Assembly: GCA_946414345.1 (NCBI GenBank)
Contig: CAMKOB010000001.1
Span: 20,619-84,618, forward strand
Reading direction: 5' to 3'
Source of the DNA: an uncultured Candidatus Saccharibacteria bacterium
GTDB lineage: Bacteria > Patescibacteriota > Saccharimonadia > Saccharimonadales > Saccharimonadaceae
Length of the DNA: 64,000 bases
Positions 1-8,987 of the stretch are shown here, piece by piece. Below the pieces are notes generated by a model. The model ran no database searches, was not told the origin of the DNA, and saw only the letters and a program-made list of their open reading frames with translations. The translations under genes were made by a program, and so were the position numbers. How positions within the stretch are numbered: the stretch's first letter is position 1; each line of letters starts with the position of its first letter.

Positions 1-168
1 GGTAAATAAAAAAGTTTATTTTTGATAATTTTTTTATGAACATAAATACTCCTTTTTATTAGTGAGATATTCTAGGCATAAATCACTTGAATAATCAACC
101 CCCTACTTTTATATCTCTATTAAAAGGATAATTAGAATGATAAAATAATAAGAATCCAGATTGCTGTA

Positions 169-177
169 TGATATAAT
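169..177 (+). promoter_or_regulatory. Extended -10 promoter of the dCMP deaminase gene
   Basis: TGaTATAAT is present with no recognisable -35 element. Only nine bases separate the -10 from the ATG at 187, so the predicted transcript begins within a few bases of the start codon and there is no Shine-Dalgarno. Bases 1-160 upstream are AT-rich and show no other element. Confidence 0.6.
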
Positions 178-186
178 GAAGATATT

Positions 187-735
187 ATGAAAGATAAGCA
201 AAAATCTTGGGACGAATATTTTATGAAAATTGCCGAAGCTGTTTCGGTAAAATCAAAAGATCCATCAACCAAAAATGGCTGTGTGATTGTTGACAAAAAG
301 AAACGTGTAGTGTCACTAGGCTATAACGGCATGATTCAAGGCGCAGATGAGTCTAAAATGACACTGAGCGAAAGACCAATGAAATACTTTTTTTCTATTC
401 ACTCAGAAATGAACGCGGTGTTATTTGCGCACCAGAGCTTGGAAGGTTGCACCGTCTATAATACTATTGCTACTTGTGAAAACTGTCTTAAATATTGTTT
501 ACAAGCCGGGATTAAGCGATTTGTTTATAAGGAGCTCCGTGTTCATTCTCATTCAACAAAACAAAAGAATTCTATGACAAATCCCGACACCGATGAAGTG
601 ATCATACGTCTACTCTCCTCAATGCCGGAAATTGAGACATTAAATCTCACAAACGGCAAAAATTACATTCAAGATATCCTAGATTCTTACGACAAAAAAT
701 CCCCCGAATACGCCCGCCTTTCCAAGTGGGCATAG
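187..735 (+). CDS. dCMP/cytidine deaminase family protein
   Basis: A zinc-dependent deaminase of the deoxycytidylate type, 182 residues. The zinc/catalytic motif reads HSE (H72, catalytic E74) and is followed by TCENC (C97, C100), the family PCxxC with Thr for Pro. The N-terminal strands with STKNGCVIVD and GYNG are typical of the dCMP deaminase/ComEB group. The expected reaction is dCMP to dUMP, feeding thymidylate synthesis, in the cytosol. The last 60 residues are less conserved. The gene stands alone, convergent with recR, and begins just behind an extended -10, so it is probably leaderless. A free cytidine or tRNA substrate is less likely given the length and N-terminal pattern. Confidence 0.85.
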   Translation: MKDKQKSWDEYFMKIAEAVSVKSKDPSTKNGCVIVDKKKRVVSLGYNGMIQGADESKMTLSERPMKYFFSIHSEMNAVLFAHQSLEGCTVYNTIATCENCLKYCLQAGIKRFVYKELRVHSHSTKQKNSMTNPDTDEVIIRLLSSMPEIETLNLTNGKNYIQDILDSYDKKSPEYARLSKWA

Positions 736-775
736 GCCTCCAATAGTCACACGGCATATATAATATGTATACTAA

Positions 776-1381
776 TTATAATTTTGTGCGGTTTTCAAGC
801 GCAGCAGACAAGGTTATTTGGTCTGCATAAGATAAATCTACGCCGAGCGGTAGTCCACGCGCTAATCTCGTTATTTTGAGAGATGGCCTAGCGTCGTGCA
901 AGACTTTTTCAAGTAGCAATGCCGTTGATTCACCCTCGACAGACGGGTTAGTTGCAATAATCACCTCTTGGACATCGTCTGGCTCGAGCCTGTCAACCAA
1001 CTCACGTATGTGTAGCTGCTCCGGAGTAATCCCGTCAATTGGTGATATTGCGCCTCCAAGCACGTGATAAACTCCACGAAAAGCATGTGTAGACTCAATC
1101 GCATAAATATCCAGAGGTTCTTCCACGACAAGCACCACACTTTTGTCGCGTGAACTATCGGCATAGAGTGGCGATACCTCTTCATCGGCATCAATCAGTG
1201 CAAAAGTTACAGGGCAAGACTTTACACCAGAGTGTAAAGAATTTAAAGCCTCCGCAATCCCCTCAGTGACTTTAGGGTTTGATTTGAACAAAAAATAAGC
1301 ATATCTTTCAGCCGTGCGTGGCCCCACCCCAGGCAACAACCCGAGTGCATCAATTACATTGCGAAGAGCCTGTGGCAGCAT
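776..1381 (-). CDS. recR: Recombination mediator RecR, zinc finger lost
   Basis: RecR loads or stabilises RecA at gaps with RecO/RecF. The 201 residues match the family length. A helix-hairpin-helix with GLLPGVGPRTAERYA lies at 13-28, and a Toprim domain at about 81-175 has VVEEPLD and an Asn-Pro-Ser-Val-Glu-Gly-Glu motif. Between them RecR normally has a four-cysteine zinc finger; here only C56 remains and the other three positions are not cysteine, although the following SRD is kept. The reading frame is otherwise intact, so this looks like a structural loss and not decay. It lies three bases behind ybaB, the usual ybaB-recR pairing, and is probably cotranscribed with it. Confidence 0.93.
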   Translation of the reverse strand: MLPQALRNVIDALGLLPGVGPRTAERYAYFLFKSNPKVTEGIAEALNSLHSGVKSCPVTFALIDADEEVSPLYADSSRDKSVVLVVEEPLDIYAIESTHAFRGVYHVLGGAISPIDGITPEQLHIRELVDRLEPDDVQEVIIATNPSVEGESTALLLEKVLHDARPSLKITRLARGLPLGVDLSYADQITLSAALENRTKL

Positions 1382-1384
1382 AGA

Positions 1385-1690
1385 CTACATTCCGCCAAGA
1401 CCAAGTCCCTGCAAGCCACCCATTAGTGGTTTCATCTTATCCGTAGCAATTTCTTGCGCTTTAGCAAAGCCATCACGCATACAGTTTTCAATCCACCTCT
1501 CAAGCTCATGAATGTCGTCTAAATCAACTTTCTCTGGATCAATAGAAACTTTCTTGACTTTAAGTTCGCCAGAAATCTGTACTACAACGGCGCCATCACC
1601 CGCCTCAACTTCAACAATCTCGTTTTTTAGCTCTTTTTGTGCTTTGCGAAGCTGATTCAAAAGCTTCATCTGGTCCATCGTCTGTCCCAT
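1385..1690 (-). CDS. ybaB: YbaB/EbfC family nucleoid-associated protein
   Basis: A small DNA-binding protein of 101 residues with the family pattern: an N-terminal helix (MDQMKLLNQLRKAQKEL), a beta hairpin with VEVEAGDGAVVVQISGE, then VKKVSIDPEKV, and a C-terminal helix ending in a Gly/Leu-rich tail. The family forms dimers that bind DNA and is usually encoded directly before recR, as here (3-base gap). An AAAGGAG Shine-Dalgarno precedes the ATG, and TGATATAAT lies just upstream, inside the 3' end of the preceding gene, so the pair can be transcribed on its own. Confidence 0.93.
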   Translation of the reverse strand: MGQTMDQMKLLNQLRKAQKELKNEIVEVEAGDGAVVVQISGELKVKKVSIDPEKVDLDDIHELERWIENCMRDGFAKAQEIATDKMKPLMGGLQGLGLGGM

Positions 1691-1691
1691 T

Positions 1692-3128
1692 TTATTCTCC
1701 TTTAACAGTATATAGATACATTATATCAGATTTTTCGCACATCGGTGAAGCAATAATCTGCGAAAGTACATAATAAGGACTGTCCAAAGTATCATGTAAA
1801 ATAGCAACTTTTTCAGAATCTACGTCAGATAACTCGTTTACTACTTTTAGATTGGTTGAATGTTCTAAAATCTTGTAAAATTCATAATTTTCTTTTGCGA
1901 CAATGGTTTCATCAGTTAAGTTTTCTCGGATGATTGCAACGTCGTAATTAAATTGTCCAGCTACGTCATGGTTATAGCGATAACCGTACACATATTGGAA
2001 AAGTGAGGGCACTAAAATGACGCCGAACAGAATCGAAAGAGGCAAAATTGCCGCAACGCGCGCGTACGGATTCTCCGGAAAAAGTCCATACCATTTTTCA
2101 AGAAGATATTTTAATCCGTGTGCAACAAGAATTGCTATTGGCAAAATAAAGAATATTACAGCGCTAGGATTAAAAGCTGTAATGATAATAGTAAATATAA
2201 GCAGTAGCGATGCAATTGAATTGCGCGAAGCAAAAAAACCTTTTGTGGTGCTAAGCAAACCAATCAAGGCTATTGATAAAGTAGGTAGGCTCATTAATGG
2301 TGCTAAGAAAACGCTTTCTACGCCCCCCCACCACGCGAAGACCGGAGCGAATCCAGTACCTAAATTATTCCATATATTATCTGCTTGAAAACCACTGGCG
2401 AATAACAGTTCCATTATAGTATCGGGATGGTTCACTATATTCATGATAAGGGCTGTTATGCCTCCAAGAATTAATATCGCTACAATTATTAATGGAGCCT
2501 TTGGCAAGCTTTTTACAATGAATCTAAGGTGGGGCTGCAAAAATACGAATAGGACACAAAAAACAGCAAAATAAAGCATATATGGCGTGAAAATGGCTAG
2601 TAATAAAGCGACTGCAAATAACAATGAATAGAGTGGCTTAGGTTTTTTCTCCCCCTGAATTCTTGAGCCGAGCCAAAGCAAAAGCGTTGGCCAGAACACA
2701 ATCATGATTAACGGTGTGCCAGAACCTGCAAGAAACAAAAATGGTGTAGACAACACTATGAGGCAAGACGCTAAAAGCGAGACGTTATTTTTAAACCAGC
2801 GGTTAAGAAGCAGTATAAACAAAAAGCCCAATAATAAACCAATTAAAATACTCGGCAATTTAACGGCATATGGCGTTAATCCAAAAATCGAAATTGAAAT
2901 TTTCTGCAAGAAACGATATGGCAAATCAACCAAATCACCATTTAGTGGCGCATCGATACTCAAATTATACGAGCCAACAGCTGAAGCCATCTCTGCGTCA
3001 GATAAACCATATTGTGCGATTAATGGCAAGCAAAATAGCAAACCAACGAAAGCTAGCCCAAGTATAGCATAACCAATAATAAACCTATGACGGTATAAAA
3101 AGAGTTTAGAGATAACTATCTTCTTCAC
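1692..3128 (-). CDS. Multi-pass membrane protein, GT39/ArnT-like (GT-C fold)
   Basis: 478 residues with roughly ten to twelve hydrophobic segments. An acidic loop after the first segment contains GLSDAEMASA, the position where GT-C glycosyltransferases such as ArnT and PMT have their catalytic acidic residues, and a conserved-looking TPYAVKLPSILIG follows. The C-terminal ~70 residues form a soluble tail. The likely role is moving a sugar from a lipid-linked donor onto a cell-envelope acceptor; the substrate cannot be read from sequence. The start is GTG at 3126-3128, directly behind a TATAAT element that overlaps the end of dnaB. Assignment to GT39 is by general pattern, not by a decisive motif. 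Confidence 0.6.
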   Translation of the reverse strand: MKKIVISKLFLYRHRFIIGYAILGLAFVGLLFCLPLIAQYGLSDAEMASAVGSYNLSIDAPLNGDLVDLPYRFLQKISISIFGLTPYAVKLPSILIGLLLGFLFILLLNRWFKNNVSLLASCLIVLSTPFLFLAGSGTPLIMIVFWPTLLLWLGSRIQGEKKPKPLYSLLFAVALLLAIFTPYMLYFAVFCVLFVFLQPHLRFIVKSLPKAPLIIVAILILGGITALIMNIVNHPDTIMELLFASGFQADNIWNNLGTGFAPVFAWWGGVESVFLAPLMSLPTLSIALIGLLSTTKGFFASRNSIASLLLIFTIIITAFNPSAVIFFILPIAILVAHGLKYLLEKWYGLFPENPYARVAAILPLSILFGVILVPSLFQYVYGYRYNHDVAGQFNYDVAIIRENLTDETIVAKENYEFYKILEHSTNLKVVNELSDVDSEKVAILHDTLDSPYYVLSQIIASPMCEKSDIMYLYTVKGE

Positions 3129-3140
3129 ATAATCATTATA

Positions 3141-4505
3141 CTATTCATCGTGAGTTTTATCAAGTGACATAAAACGCAGTAGCTCTGGGTGGAAGTAAAG
3201 CTCAACTTTTCCAATTGCACCATGACGATGTTTTGCGATCAGTAGCTCAGTGATGTGGGTTTCTTCATAATTATCATCGTTCATTTTATAGTAATCCGGG
3301 CGGTGCAAGAACATTACGAGGTCGGCGTCTTGCTCAATGGAGCCTGATTCGCGTAGGTCTGACAAGACCGGCCGTGGGTCATCGCGCCCAGTCACATTAC
3401 GAGAGAGCTGTGCCAAGGCTATGACAGGGACTTCAAGCTCGCGAGCTAAAATTTTAAGGCCACGCGAAATTTCGGTCACTTCTTGCACGCGATTCCCCTT
3501 GTAATTACCAGAACCCGAAATTAGCTGTAAGTAGTCGACGATTATTATTCCGATATCGTGATCATGTACCGCGCGTCGTGCTTTATTTCTAAGCTCCATC
3601 ACCGTCATTGAGCTAGTATCATCAATATAAATAGGTAATTCATCCATTTCGCCCATAGCATCACTAATTTTTTGATAATCTTCATCGGAATAATTACCTG
3701 TTCGAATTTTCCAGTTATCTACACCAGATACATCAGAAATCATTCTTTCAACAATTTCATTTGCCGCCATCTCCATCGAAAAGAAAAGCACGCCTCTTTT
3801 ATTGATACTCGCAATATTGTAAGTCAAGTTCTGCGCAAAAGTAGTTTTACCCATCGCCGGACGCGCACCGATAATGACGAGGTCGCCTTTTTGCATACCA
3901 GCCGTTTTTTGATCTAAATCACGAAATCCAGTCTTAAGTCCACGTAAACTTCCCTTATTTCTATGCAACTCTTCTATTCGGTCAAATGCATCAACCAGTA
4001 AATCTCCCATCGCCACGTAGTCGCTCTTTACGATTTTATCTGACACCTCAAATAGTTGTTTTTCTGCAGCGCCAACTAAATCTCCAACATTTGCATCGTC
4101 ATCATAGGCCTTGTTGGCGATTTCTGTACCGGCTTTAATCAATCTTCGTCTAGTAGAAGCTTTTTCGATAATATCAGCATAAGCTTTTGCATGTGACGCA
4201 GCTGGAGTAAAATTTGATAGCTCAGTTAAATATGGTGCGCCACCAACTTCTTTCAGCTTTTTTAGTCTTTTTAATTCCGCAGTTATCGTGGACAAATCGA
4301 TTGGTCGGTGTTGGTCGTATAGATTCATCATGGCCTGATATATCGTTTGATGTGCGGTATCATAAAAATCAGCTGGACGCACAACGCTGATAGCATCAGT
4401 AATAGCAGTTTCTGAAATCAAAATAGCACCGAGCAAAGACTTCTCTGCTGCGATATCCTGTGGCGGCACGCGTCCACCGCTAGTTGAATGGGTTACCTCC
4501 TCCAT
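3141..4505 (-). CDS. dnaB: Replicative DNA helicase DnaB
   Basis: 454 residues, the normal length. The N-terminal helical domain (about 10-110, PPQDIAAEKSLLGAIL) is followed by a linker and a RecA-like domain with Walker A GARPAMGKTT (213-222), Walker B IIIVDYLQL and the LSDLRESGSIEQDAD segment. It is the hexameric 5'-3' helicase of the replication fork. There is no intein. Its first 26 bases overlap the 3' end of dnaX, so the two replisome genes are probably translated as a coupled pair. No separate Shine-Dalgarno is obvious. Confidence 0.97.
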   Translation of the reverse strand: MEEVTHSTSGGRVPPQDIAAEKSLLGAILISETAITDAISVVRPADFYDTAHQTIYQAMMNLYDQHRPIDLSTITAELKRLKKLKEVGGAPYLTELSNFTPAASHAKAYADIIEKASTRRRLIKAGTEIANKAYDDDANVGDLVGAAEKQLFEVSDKIVKSDYVAMGDLLVDAFDRIEELHRNKGSLRGLKTGFRDLDQKTAGMQKGDLVIIGARPAMGKTTFAQNLTYNIASINKRGVLFFSMEMAANEIVERMISDVSGVDNWKIRTGNYSDEDYQKISDAMGEMDELPIYIDDTSSMTVMELRNKARRAVHDHDIGIIIVDYLQLISGSGNYKGNRVQEVTEISRGLKILARELEVPVIALAQLSRNVTGRDDPRPVLSDLRESGSIEQDADLVMFLHRPDYYKMNDDNYEETHITELLIAKHRHGAIGKVELYFHPELLRFMSLDKTHDE

Positions 4506-5877
4506 CGTTTGTTACCTCACCACCCATTATATCAGACATTTTTGAAATAAGTTCATCATTTTTGATTTTAGGATTATCTCTCACGTTGCAAATAGTAACC
4601 TTTAGTCCATTGGCGCAATCAATTAAAATTTTCTTATTTTTATCACGCGATAAAAAGGATTTGGCGAAATCGTTATATGGATAGATTTTAAGTGTTGTTT
4701 TGTCGGCTTCGTAGTTTGCGGATGCGATTTGTAAAGCTAGTGCACCACTGGCCTCTTTTACCCTGCTCGTAAAATCATCCCACTTAAATGAAGTAGTAGT
4801 AGGAACATTATTTGATGGTTCTTTTTGATTGGGCACTAAAATATCATCATCAGCTAAGGCAGCTTTTGCAACTGGACTTGGCACTTGAGTATTATGGAAG
4901 ATGGTTGTACGAGAAACATCTTGTGGTCTTGAACTTGGTTTTAGTGTAAGATTTTCACCATATAGTAGTGCAACCAACAATCTAGCTCCAGCAAAAGGAG
5001 CTTTGATGTCGGTTAGCTTTGAAAGTAAGGGTACTAATTCCGGTGTTGGCTCGGCAATAATTGCCGAAATAAGTTCTTCTGCTAAGGTTTCTGGTTTAAT
5101 TCCGGAAGACAAAATTAATCTCAAATCGCTCACGATGGAGTCGGCGTCACGATTCTGATAAGCGTTCAATAGGCTCTTAATTTGCTCGTCTTCTGGTAAG
5201 CCCAAAGCGTCAATAATCATTTCTTTGGTTATCTTCTTATCGCTTAGCGTCGATATCTGATCTAGGAGTGATAATGTGTCTCTAAAAGAGCCACCACCCC
5301 GTTTTATCACTATAGCGAGCGCATCGTCATTAATCGGAATATTCTCTTTTTCGCAAATAGATTTGACATAGGGCAGAATTACATTCGGTTCCGCTAAACG
5401 GAATGTGTAGGTTTGCGAACGCGAAGTAATAGTGACTGGAACTTTATAAGCATCAGTCGTTGCCATAATAAAAATAGCATGCTCTGGAGGTTCTTCGAGC
5501 GTTTTAAGCAAAGCATTAAATGCCTCCTTTGTTAACATATGGACTTCATCGATGATGTATATCTTATATTTGCCAGCAGTAGGCGCAATTGCAACTTTTT
5601 CACGGAGTTCTCGGATATTGTCGATACCACGGTTCGAAGCGCCGTCAATTTCGATGATATCCACGTAATCATCTTCTATAGTATAAGGAAAACCGTTCAC
5701 TTCATGGGCAAAAATTCTGGCTACACTCGTCTTACCGGTGCCACGTGGGCCAATAAATAAGTAGGCGTGATTAATTTTACCCTCTTTTAAAGAATTAGCT
5801 AATGGTCCAGTTACTTGTTCTTGACCAACAACCTCACTCAGCTTTACCGGACGATACCGTCTATACAAACTCCTCAT
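4480..5877 (-). CDS. dnaX: DNA polymerase III clamp-loader subunit DnaX, without zinc module
   Basis: The AAA+ clamp-loader ATPase: Walker A GPRGTGKTS (43-51), DEVHM (110-114), sensor region ATTDAYKVPVTITSRSQ. DnaX normally carries a four-cysteine zinc module of about 20-25 residues between Walker A and the EIDAAS strand. Here HEVNGFPYTIEDDYVDIIEIDGAS bridges the gap with no cysteine, so the module is deleted. With 465 residues it resembles a gamma-length product, and I saw no A-rich slippery site in frame. TGgTATAAT (5885-5893) ends seven bases before the ATG, predicting a leaderless message. dnaB follows with overlap. Confidence 0.94.
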   Translation of the reverse strand: MRSLYRRYRPVKLSEVVGQEQVTGPLANSLKEGKINHAYLFIGPRGTGKTSVARIFAHEVNGFPYTIEDDYVDIIEIDGASNRGIDNIRELREKVAIAPTAGKYKIYIIDEVHMLTKEAFNALLKTLEEPPEHAIFIMATTDAYKVPVTITSRSQTYTFRLAEPNVILPYVKSICEKENIPINDDALAIVIKRGGGSFRDTLSLLDQISTLSDKKITKEMIIDALGLPEDEQIKSLLNAYQNRDADSIVSDLRLILSSGIKPETLAEELISAIIAEPTPELVPLLSKLTDIKAPFAGARLLVALLYGENLTLKPSSRPQDVSRTTIFHNTQVPSPVAKAALADDDILVPNQKEPSNNVPTTTSFKWDDFTSRVKEASGALALQIASANYEADKTTLKIYPYNDFAKSFLSRDKNKKILIDCANGLKVTICNVRDNPKIKNDELISKMSDIMGGEVTNDGGGNPFN

Positions 5878-5884
5878 ATCTCTT

Positions 5885-5893
5885 ATTATACCA
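5885..5893 (-). promoter_or_regulatory. Extended -10 promoter of dnaX
   Basis: TGgTATAAT read on the minus strand, seven bases before the dnaX ATG, with no Shine-Dalgarno between. It would drive dnaX-dnaB as a leaderless transcript. Confidence 0.6.
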
Positions 5894-5916
5894 AGATGGT
5901 AGATTAAAACAAGAAT

Positions 5917-6435
5917 TTATATTGCCGCTTCAACTGCCGCCCAAGTCGCGTCGTCGTTGTTTGCAGGAATCGTAATTGATACTTGCGAACCTTCGTGCAA
6001 GCGGAAATATGTCACCGAAGCATAAAGGATTTGATATTCTCGCCCAGAAACTTCTACGTAGTATTTGTCATCATGATGCGTTAAAGTGCCAATTACAGTC
6101 TTGCGCTCAACTGGCCCAATTTGTTTGTAGGTGAATTTACCGTCATCACCAATGGTAAGTTTCATAATATCGCCCTCGACAAGTTTCGACTTTGAAGCGT
6201 AGTTAGCTGGCACTGGATAATTTTTACCGTCAGGTCCAATCATAATTTGGCCGTCGAATATTCCTTCAATTACTTTGCCCTCAGGGCCAGATAATACAGT
6301 ATCTCTTGGGGCAGTAATGGTATCACCATCGCCCAAAACGGAAACCAACAACTCTTTTGCGGCAGCCAAATTAGTTTCAGCCTCAGTAATAAGACTACGC
6401 AACCTTTTTATTTGTTTTTCTGGTATTTCAGACAT
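5917..6435 (-). CDS. Conserved-looking hypothetical protein, coiled coil plus beta-rich domains
   Basis: I do not recognise a named family. From the ATG at 6435 the protein has 172 residues: an N-terminal helix likely to form a coiled coil (about 5-35, EKQIKRLRSLITEAETNL), then an Ala/Pro/Gly region and two beta-rich stretches (about 55-105 and 110-170) with repeated short strands such as GQIMIGPDGKNYPVP and REYQILYASVTYFRL. No signal peptide or membrane segment is present, so it is probably cytoplasmic. A GTG one codon upstream is an alternative start; GAGG precedes both. A TTGACT-like -35 with TATTAT 17 bases further on lies upstream (about 6465-6500). Confidence 0.7.
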   Translation of the reverse strand: MSEIPEKQIKRLRSLITEAETNLAAAKELLVSVLGDGDTITAPRDTVLSGPEGKVIEGIFDGQIMIGPDGKNYPVPANYASKSKLVEGDIMKLTIGDDGKFTYKQIGPVERKTVIGTLTHHDDKYYVEVSGREYQILYASVTYFRLHEGSQVSITIPANNDDATWAAVEAAI

Positions 6436-6573
6436 CACCTCGCATCCTGTCTATATATAGTATTAATATTATAATATATCACCCAACCCAAAAAGTCAAC
6501 ATTTCTTCCAGAAAGTTTTCCACCGCTTTAACACCGGTAATGCTCAGATTGTTGTAAAAAATACATTTAGTAT

Positions 6574-7629
6574 CTATTTATCAACTTTCCAAAGTCCTGT
6601 GTGTTTTTTGCCTTCATAAACCATTGTCGGAATTCCGCGTACCCTTAATTCATTTTCAACGATATAACGGTTTTCATTAATTTTATCTGTAATCTCTGGA
6701 TAGTCAACGATTTCGTGCAGTTTTTCTAATCCATCTTTATTAAATCCACTGTCGATTAGCCATCCATCTAAAACGTCTCCTGCTTCTTCTTTTGAATAAT
6801 AATTATTAAACAAATCTTGATATGATCGCATTTCTTCATCTTTCCAAGTAAAAATTCTGTCTAGTATCTCTAAAGCCATACCGGATTTGAGCTGTTCTGC
6901 TGCAAACATATAACGCACAATCAACTCCGAACTTGCAAACTTAAAGGATCCATCTGCATCTTGAATTGGGAAAGGTACTAGACGTACGTTGTAATTATCA
7001 AAGAAATCAGCTTCTTTTTGATTACGATAAGAAGTCATACAAACTGAGCAACCCGGATCAAGAATATCTAATGCTATCGGTGTATTATCTGGCAGCTCAG
7101 TGTTCACGGTAATATAGTTGAAATTGAACTCATCGGCATTATAATTACGGAATTTATCTGGAATGGCTTCAAATATTTCTCCCCACTCCTCGAACCAGCG
7201 CCCAGTTGCTTCAAATATGTTTTTTGGTTCATTTTGGTCTATTGAACACATCTCTGCACCAAGCGAACAAGCTGATGGCTTAGTGACATTGCACGAGCCT
7301 AGCGCCCAAAGCGCAAGTAATGATTTCACTGCGGTAAGTAAGGCCCAGACTGCTACAATAACAATAATTATTGATAATATTTCAATAATGGCCGATAAAG
7401 GTTTTACTAACTTCGGATGTTTTACGATCACGCGCGACAAAATTGTGTTTTTAACATCGTCTTTAAAACCGGTTTCACATTTTTGTAAACGTACCTTTTT
7501 CCAAAGGCATCCCCAAGCTTTCTTAAACATTTTCCAATAAGCCTTGCCGACAGCTGGCTTAAAGATAGAAACAATGGCTACAAACACCCCAATCAAAGCC
7601 AAGATAATAAAAGCTGCTATACACACCAT
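6574..7629 (-). CDS. Membrane-anchored DsbA-like thioredoxin-fold protein
   Basis: 351 residues. Two hydrophobic segments (about 3-22 and 80-105) bracket a basic cytoplasmic loop, so the C-terminal part lies outside. That part carries a CSVC active site (C194, C197) after LDILDPG, in the place of a thioredoxin CxxC, and RGIPTMVY near 335, matching the cis-proline loop. Further cysteines (C113, C121, C128) sit just after the second membrane segment. The likely role is disulfide formation or exchange in exported proteins, which is relevant because the large surface proteins in this window contain many cysteines. TGgTAAAAT ends nine bases before the start. No DsbB or VKOR partner is encoded nearby. 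Confidence 0.78.
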   Translation of the reverse strand: MVCIAAFIILALIGVFVAIVSIFKPAVGKAYWKMFKKAWGCLWKKVRLQKCETGFKDDVKNTILSRVIVKHPKLVKPLSAIIEILSIIIVIVAVWALLTAVKSLLALWALGSCNVTKPSACSLGAEMCSIDQNEPKNIFEATGRWFEEWGEIFEAIPDKFRNYNADEFNFNYITVNTELPDNTPIALDILDPGCSVCMTSYRNQKEADFFDNYNVRLVPFPIQDADGSFKFASSELIVRYMFAAEQLKSGMALEILDRIFTWKDEEMRSYQDLFNNYYSKEEAGDVLDGWLIDSGFNKDGLEKLHEIVDYPEITDKINENRYIVENELRVRGIPTMVYEGKKHTGLWKVDK

Positions 7630-7647
7630 AATACAAATATTTTACCA

Positions 7648-8811
7648 CTAGTTTATTATTTTGCCCAGTACCTTTTTGACTTTTTCAATGTCGCTAACCC
7701 GATTATGGAGCCCTAAAGAAAATCTTACAAGCGGTGGACAGCCAAGCACGTGATCCAAATAATAATGCACGCAGAAATAACCAGTGCGCGCCATGATGTT
7801 TTCGCGCGACAAAGCCTCACCAAGAAGATGCGAGTCTACACCCTCTACATAAAACGACATTGTTGGATTAGCTTCTTTATTGATTAGATTTACTTTAGTC
7901 GAGCTATTTAAAAACTCAAACAATTCTTTAGTATTATTCTCTAAATTTTGCCAATCGTGCTTTGGTAGTTTTTCAATCCAGTCAATGGCGGCGCCGAGAC
8001 CAATAATTTCGCCCCAAGCCTGCAACCCAGATTCGAACCTAGTAAAACGGTGCTCCTTATTTTCTGCTGAAAGCTGATAGGATTCTTTTTGTACATCGTC
8101 TACCATACCGCCGCCCAACCAATACGATTCCAAAACTTTTACCAAATCATCATTCCAAACAATCACGCCGAGCGACGGAGCGTAAAGCTTATGTGCCGAA
8201 AAACAAATTGCATCCACCTCTACGCCACGGAGAATATCTACTGAATGCGCCATTGCTTGCGCCGCATCAATTATTAAAATTCCACCAGCCTTATGCACGG
8301 CCTTACACATGCTTTCGATGTTGAGCAACTTCCGCCCATCAATATTTGAAGCGGCATTTACTACTACAATTGCATCGGAAAAATCATACGCGCTTAAATC
8401 GATAGATCCATCTTCTTCGCGTACCATTACTTCGCGCGGTAATCCGGTTCTCTCAGAAAAGGCCAAAGTACCAAGAAAGGGCGAATTATGCTCAATGTCA
8501 CTCGTCATAATCTTTGAAAACTTAGTAGGATTAATCTGTGATAATATAAGATTGATACCGTAAGTTGTATTAAGAGTAAAAGAAACGGTATATTTGCGCT
8601 CTTTTAACTTTAGGTATTTCAAAACCTTTTCCCTTGTATCATCGACTAGAGCATCAGTCTCCCGCCCCCATCTGTATTTAACTCTTTCGCCGCAAGAATT
8701 ATGTTCTGTATAGTATTTATTTAAAGCATTTATTACTGGTCTTGGACGCAAACTCTGACAAGCTGCATCCAAATATACCTCCCCTTCACCCAAATAGTCA
8801 AAATCATTCAT
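7648..8811 (-). CDS. Class V aminotransferase, SufS-type cysteine desulfurase
   Basis: A PLP enzyme of 387 residues. The PLP lysine is K208 in FSAHKLYAPSLGV, the stacking His is in DIEHNS (H108), and the active-site cysteine lies in RTGYFCVHYY near 347, in the short-loop position of SufS. The expected reaction is cysteine to alanine plus enzyme-bound persulfide. It stands alone, with no SufU/SufBCD neighbours, and a second desulfurase of the IscS/NifS type is encoded at 43561-44619 beside iscU. It may therefore serve tRNA thiolation or another sulfur route. A TATAAT ends seven bases before the ATG, and the promoter is back to back with that of the L10 leader. Confidence 0.82.
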   Translation of the reverse strand: MNDFDYLGEGEVYLDAACQSLRPRPVINALNKYYTEHNSCGERVKYRWGRETDALVDDTREKVLKYLKLKERKYTVSFTLNTTYGINLILSQINPTKFSKIMTSDIEHNSPFLGTLAFSERTGLPREVMVREEDGSIDLSAYDFSDAIVVVNAASNIDGRKLLNIESMCKAVHKAGGILIIDAAQAMAHSVDILRGVEVDAICFSAHKLYAPSLGVIVWNDDLVKVLESYWLGGGMVDDVQKESYQLSAENKEHRFTRFESGLQAWGEIIGLGAAIDWIEKLPKHDWQNLENNTKELFEFLNSSTKVNLINKEANPTMSFYVEGVDSHLLGEALSRENIMARTGYFCVHYYLDHVLGCPPLVRFSLGLHNRVSDIEKVKKVLGKIIN

Positions 8812-8846
8812 ATACTATATTATACATTGTTTTTTTGAAAAAAGTA

Positions 8847-8855
8847 TGATATAAT
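8847..8855 (+). promoter_or_regulatory. Promoter of the L10 leader/rplJ-rplL operon
   Basis: TGaTATAAT with predicted start near 8862, exactly where the L10 leader structure begins. Unlike most extended -10 elements in this window it is followed by a long leader. Confidence 0.65.
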
Positions 8856-8862
8856 TTCAATA

Positions 8863-8933
8863 GTTACCAAAGACAGTGGCGGTGCGAAAGCGCTTAATCA
8901 TGCCACCGAGGCAAATCTTGTATCATTTGGTGA
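8863..8933 (+). promoter_or_regulatory. Ribosomal protein L10 leader
   Basis: An RNA leader in front of rplJ that binds L10 or L10(L12)4 to control its own operon. An outer stem ACCAAA (8866-8871) pairs with TTTGGT (8926-8931). Inside it a GTGGCGGTG arm pairs with CATGCCACC, leaving the GAGGCAAAT segment typical of L10 leaders. It lies 55 bases before the rplJ ATG, the normal place. Confidence 0.85.
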
Positions 8934-8987
8934 CGCTATTTAACAATTAGCTAGCTTTTAATATAAAGGATAACCAAAGGACTTTTT

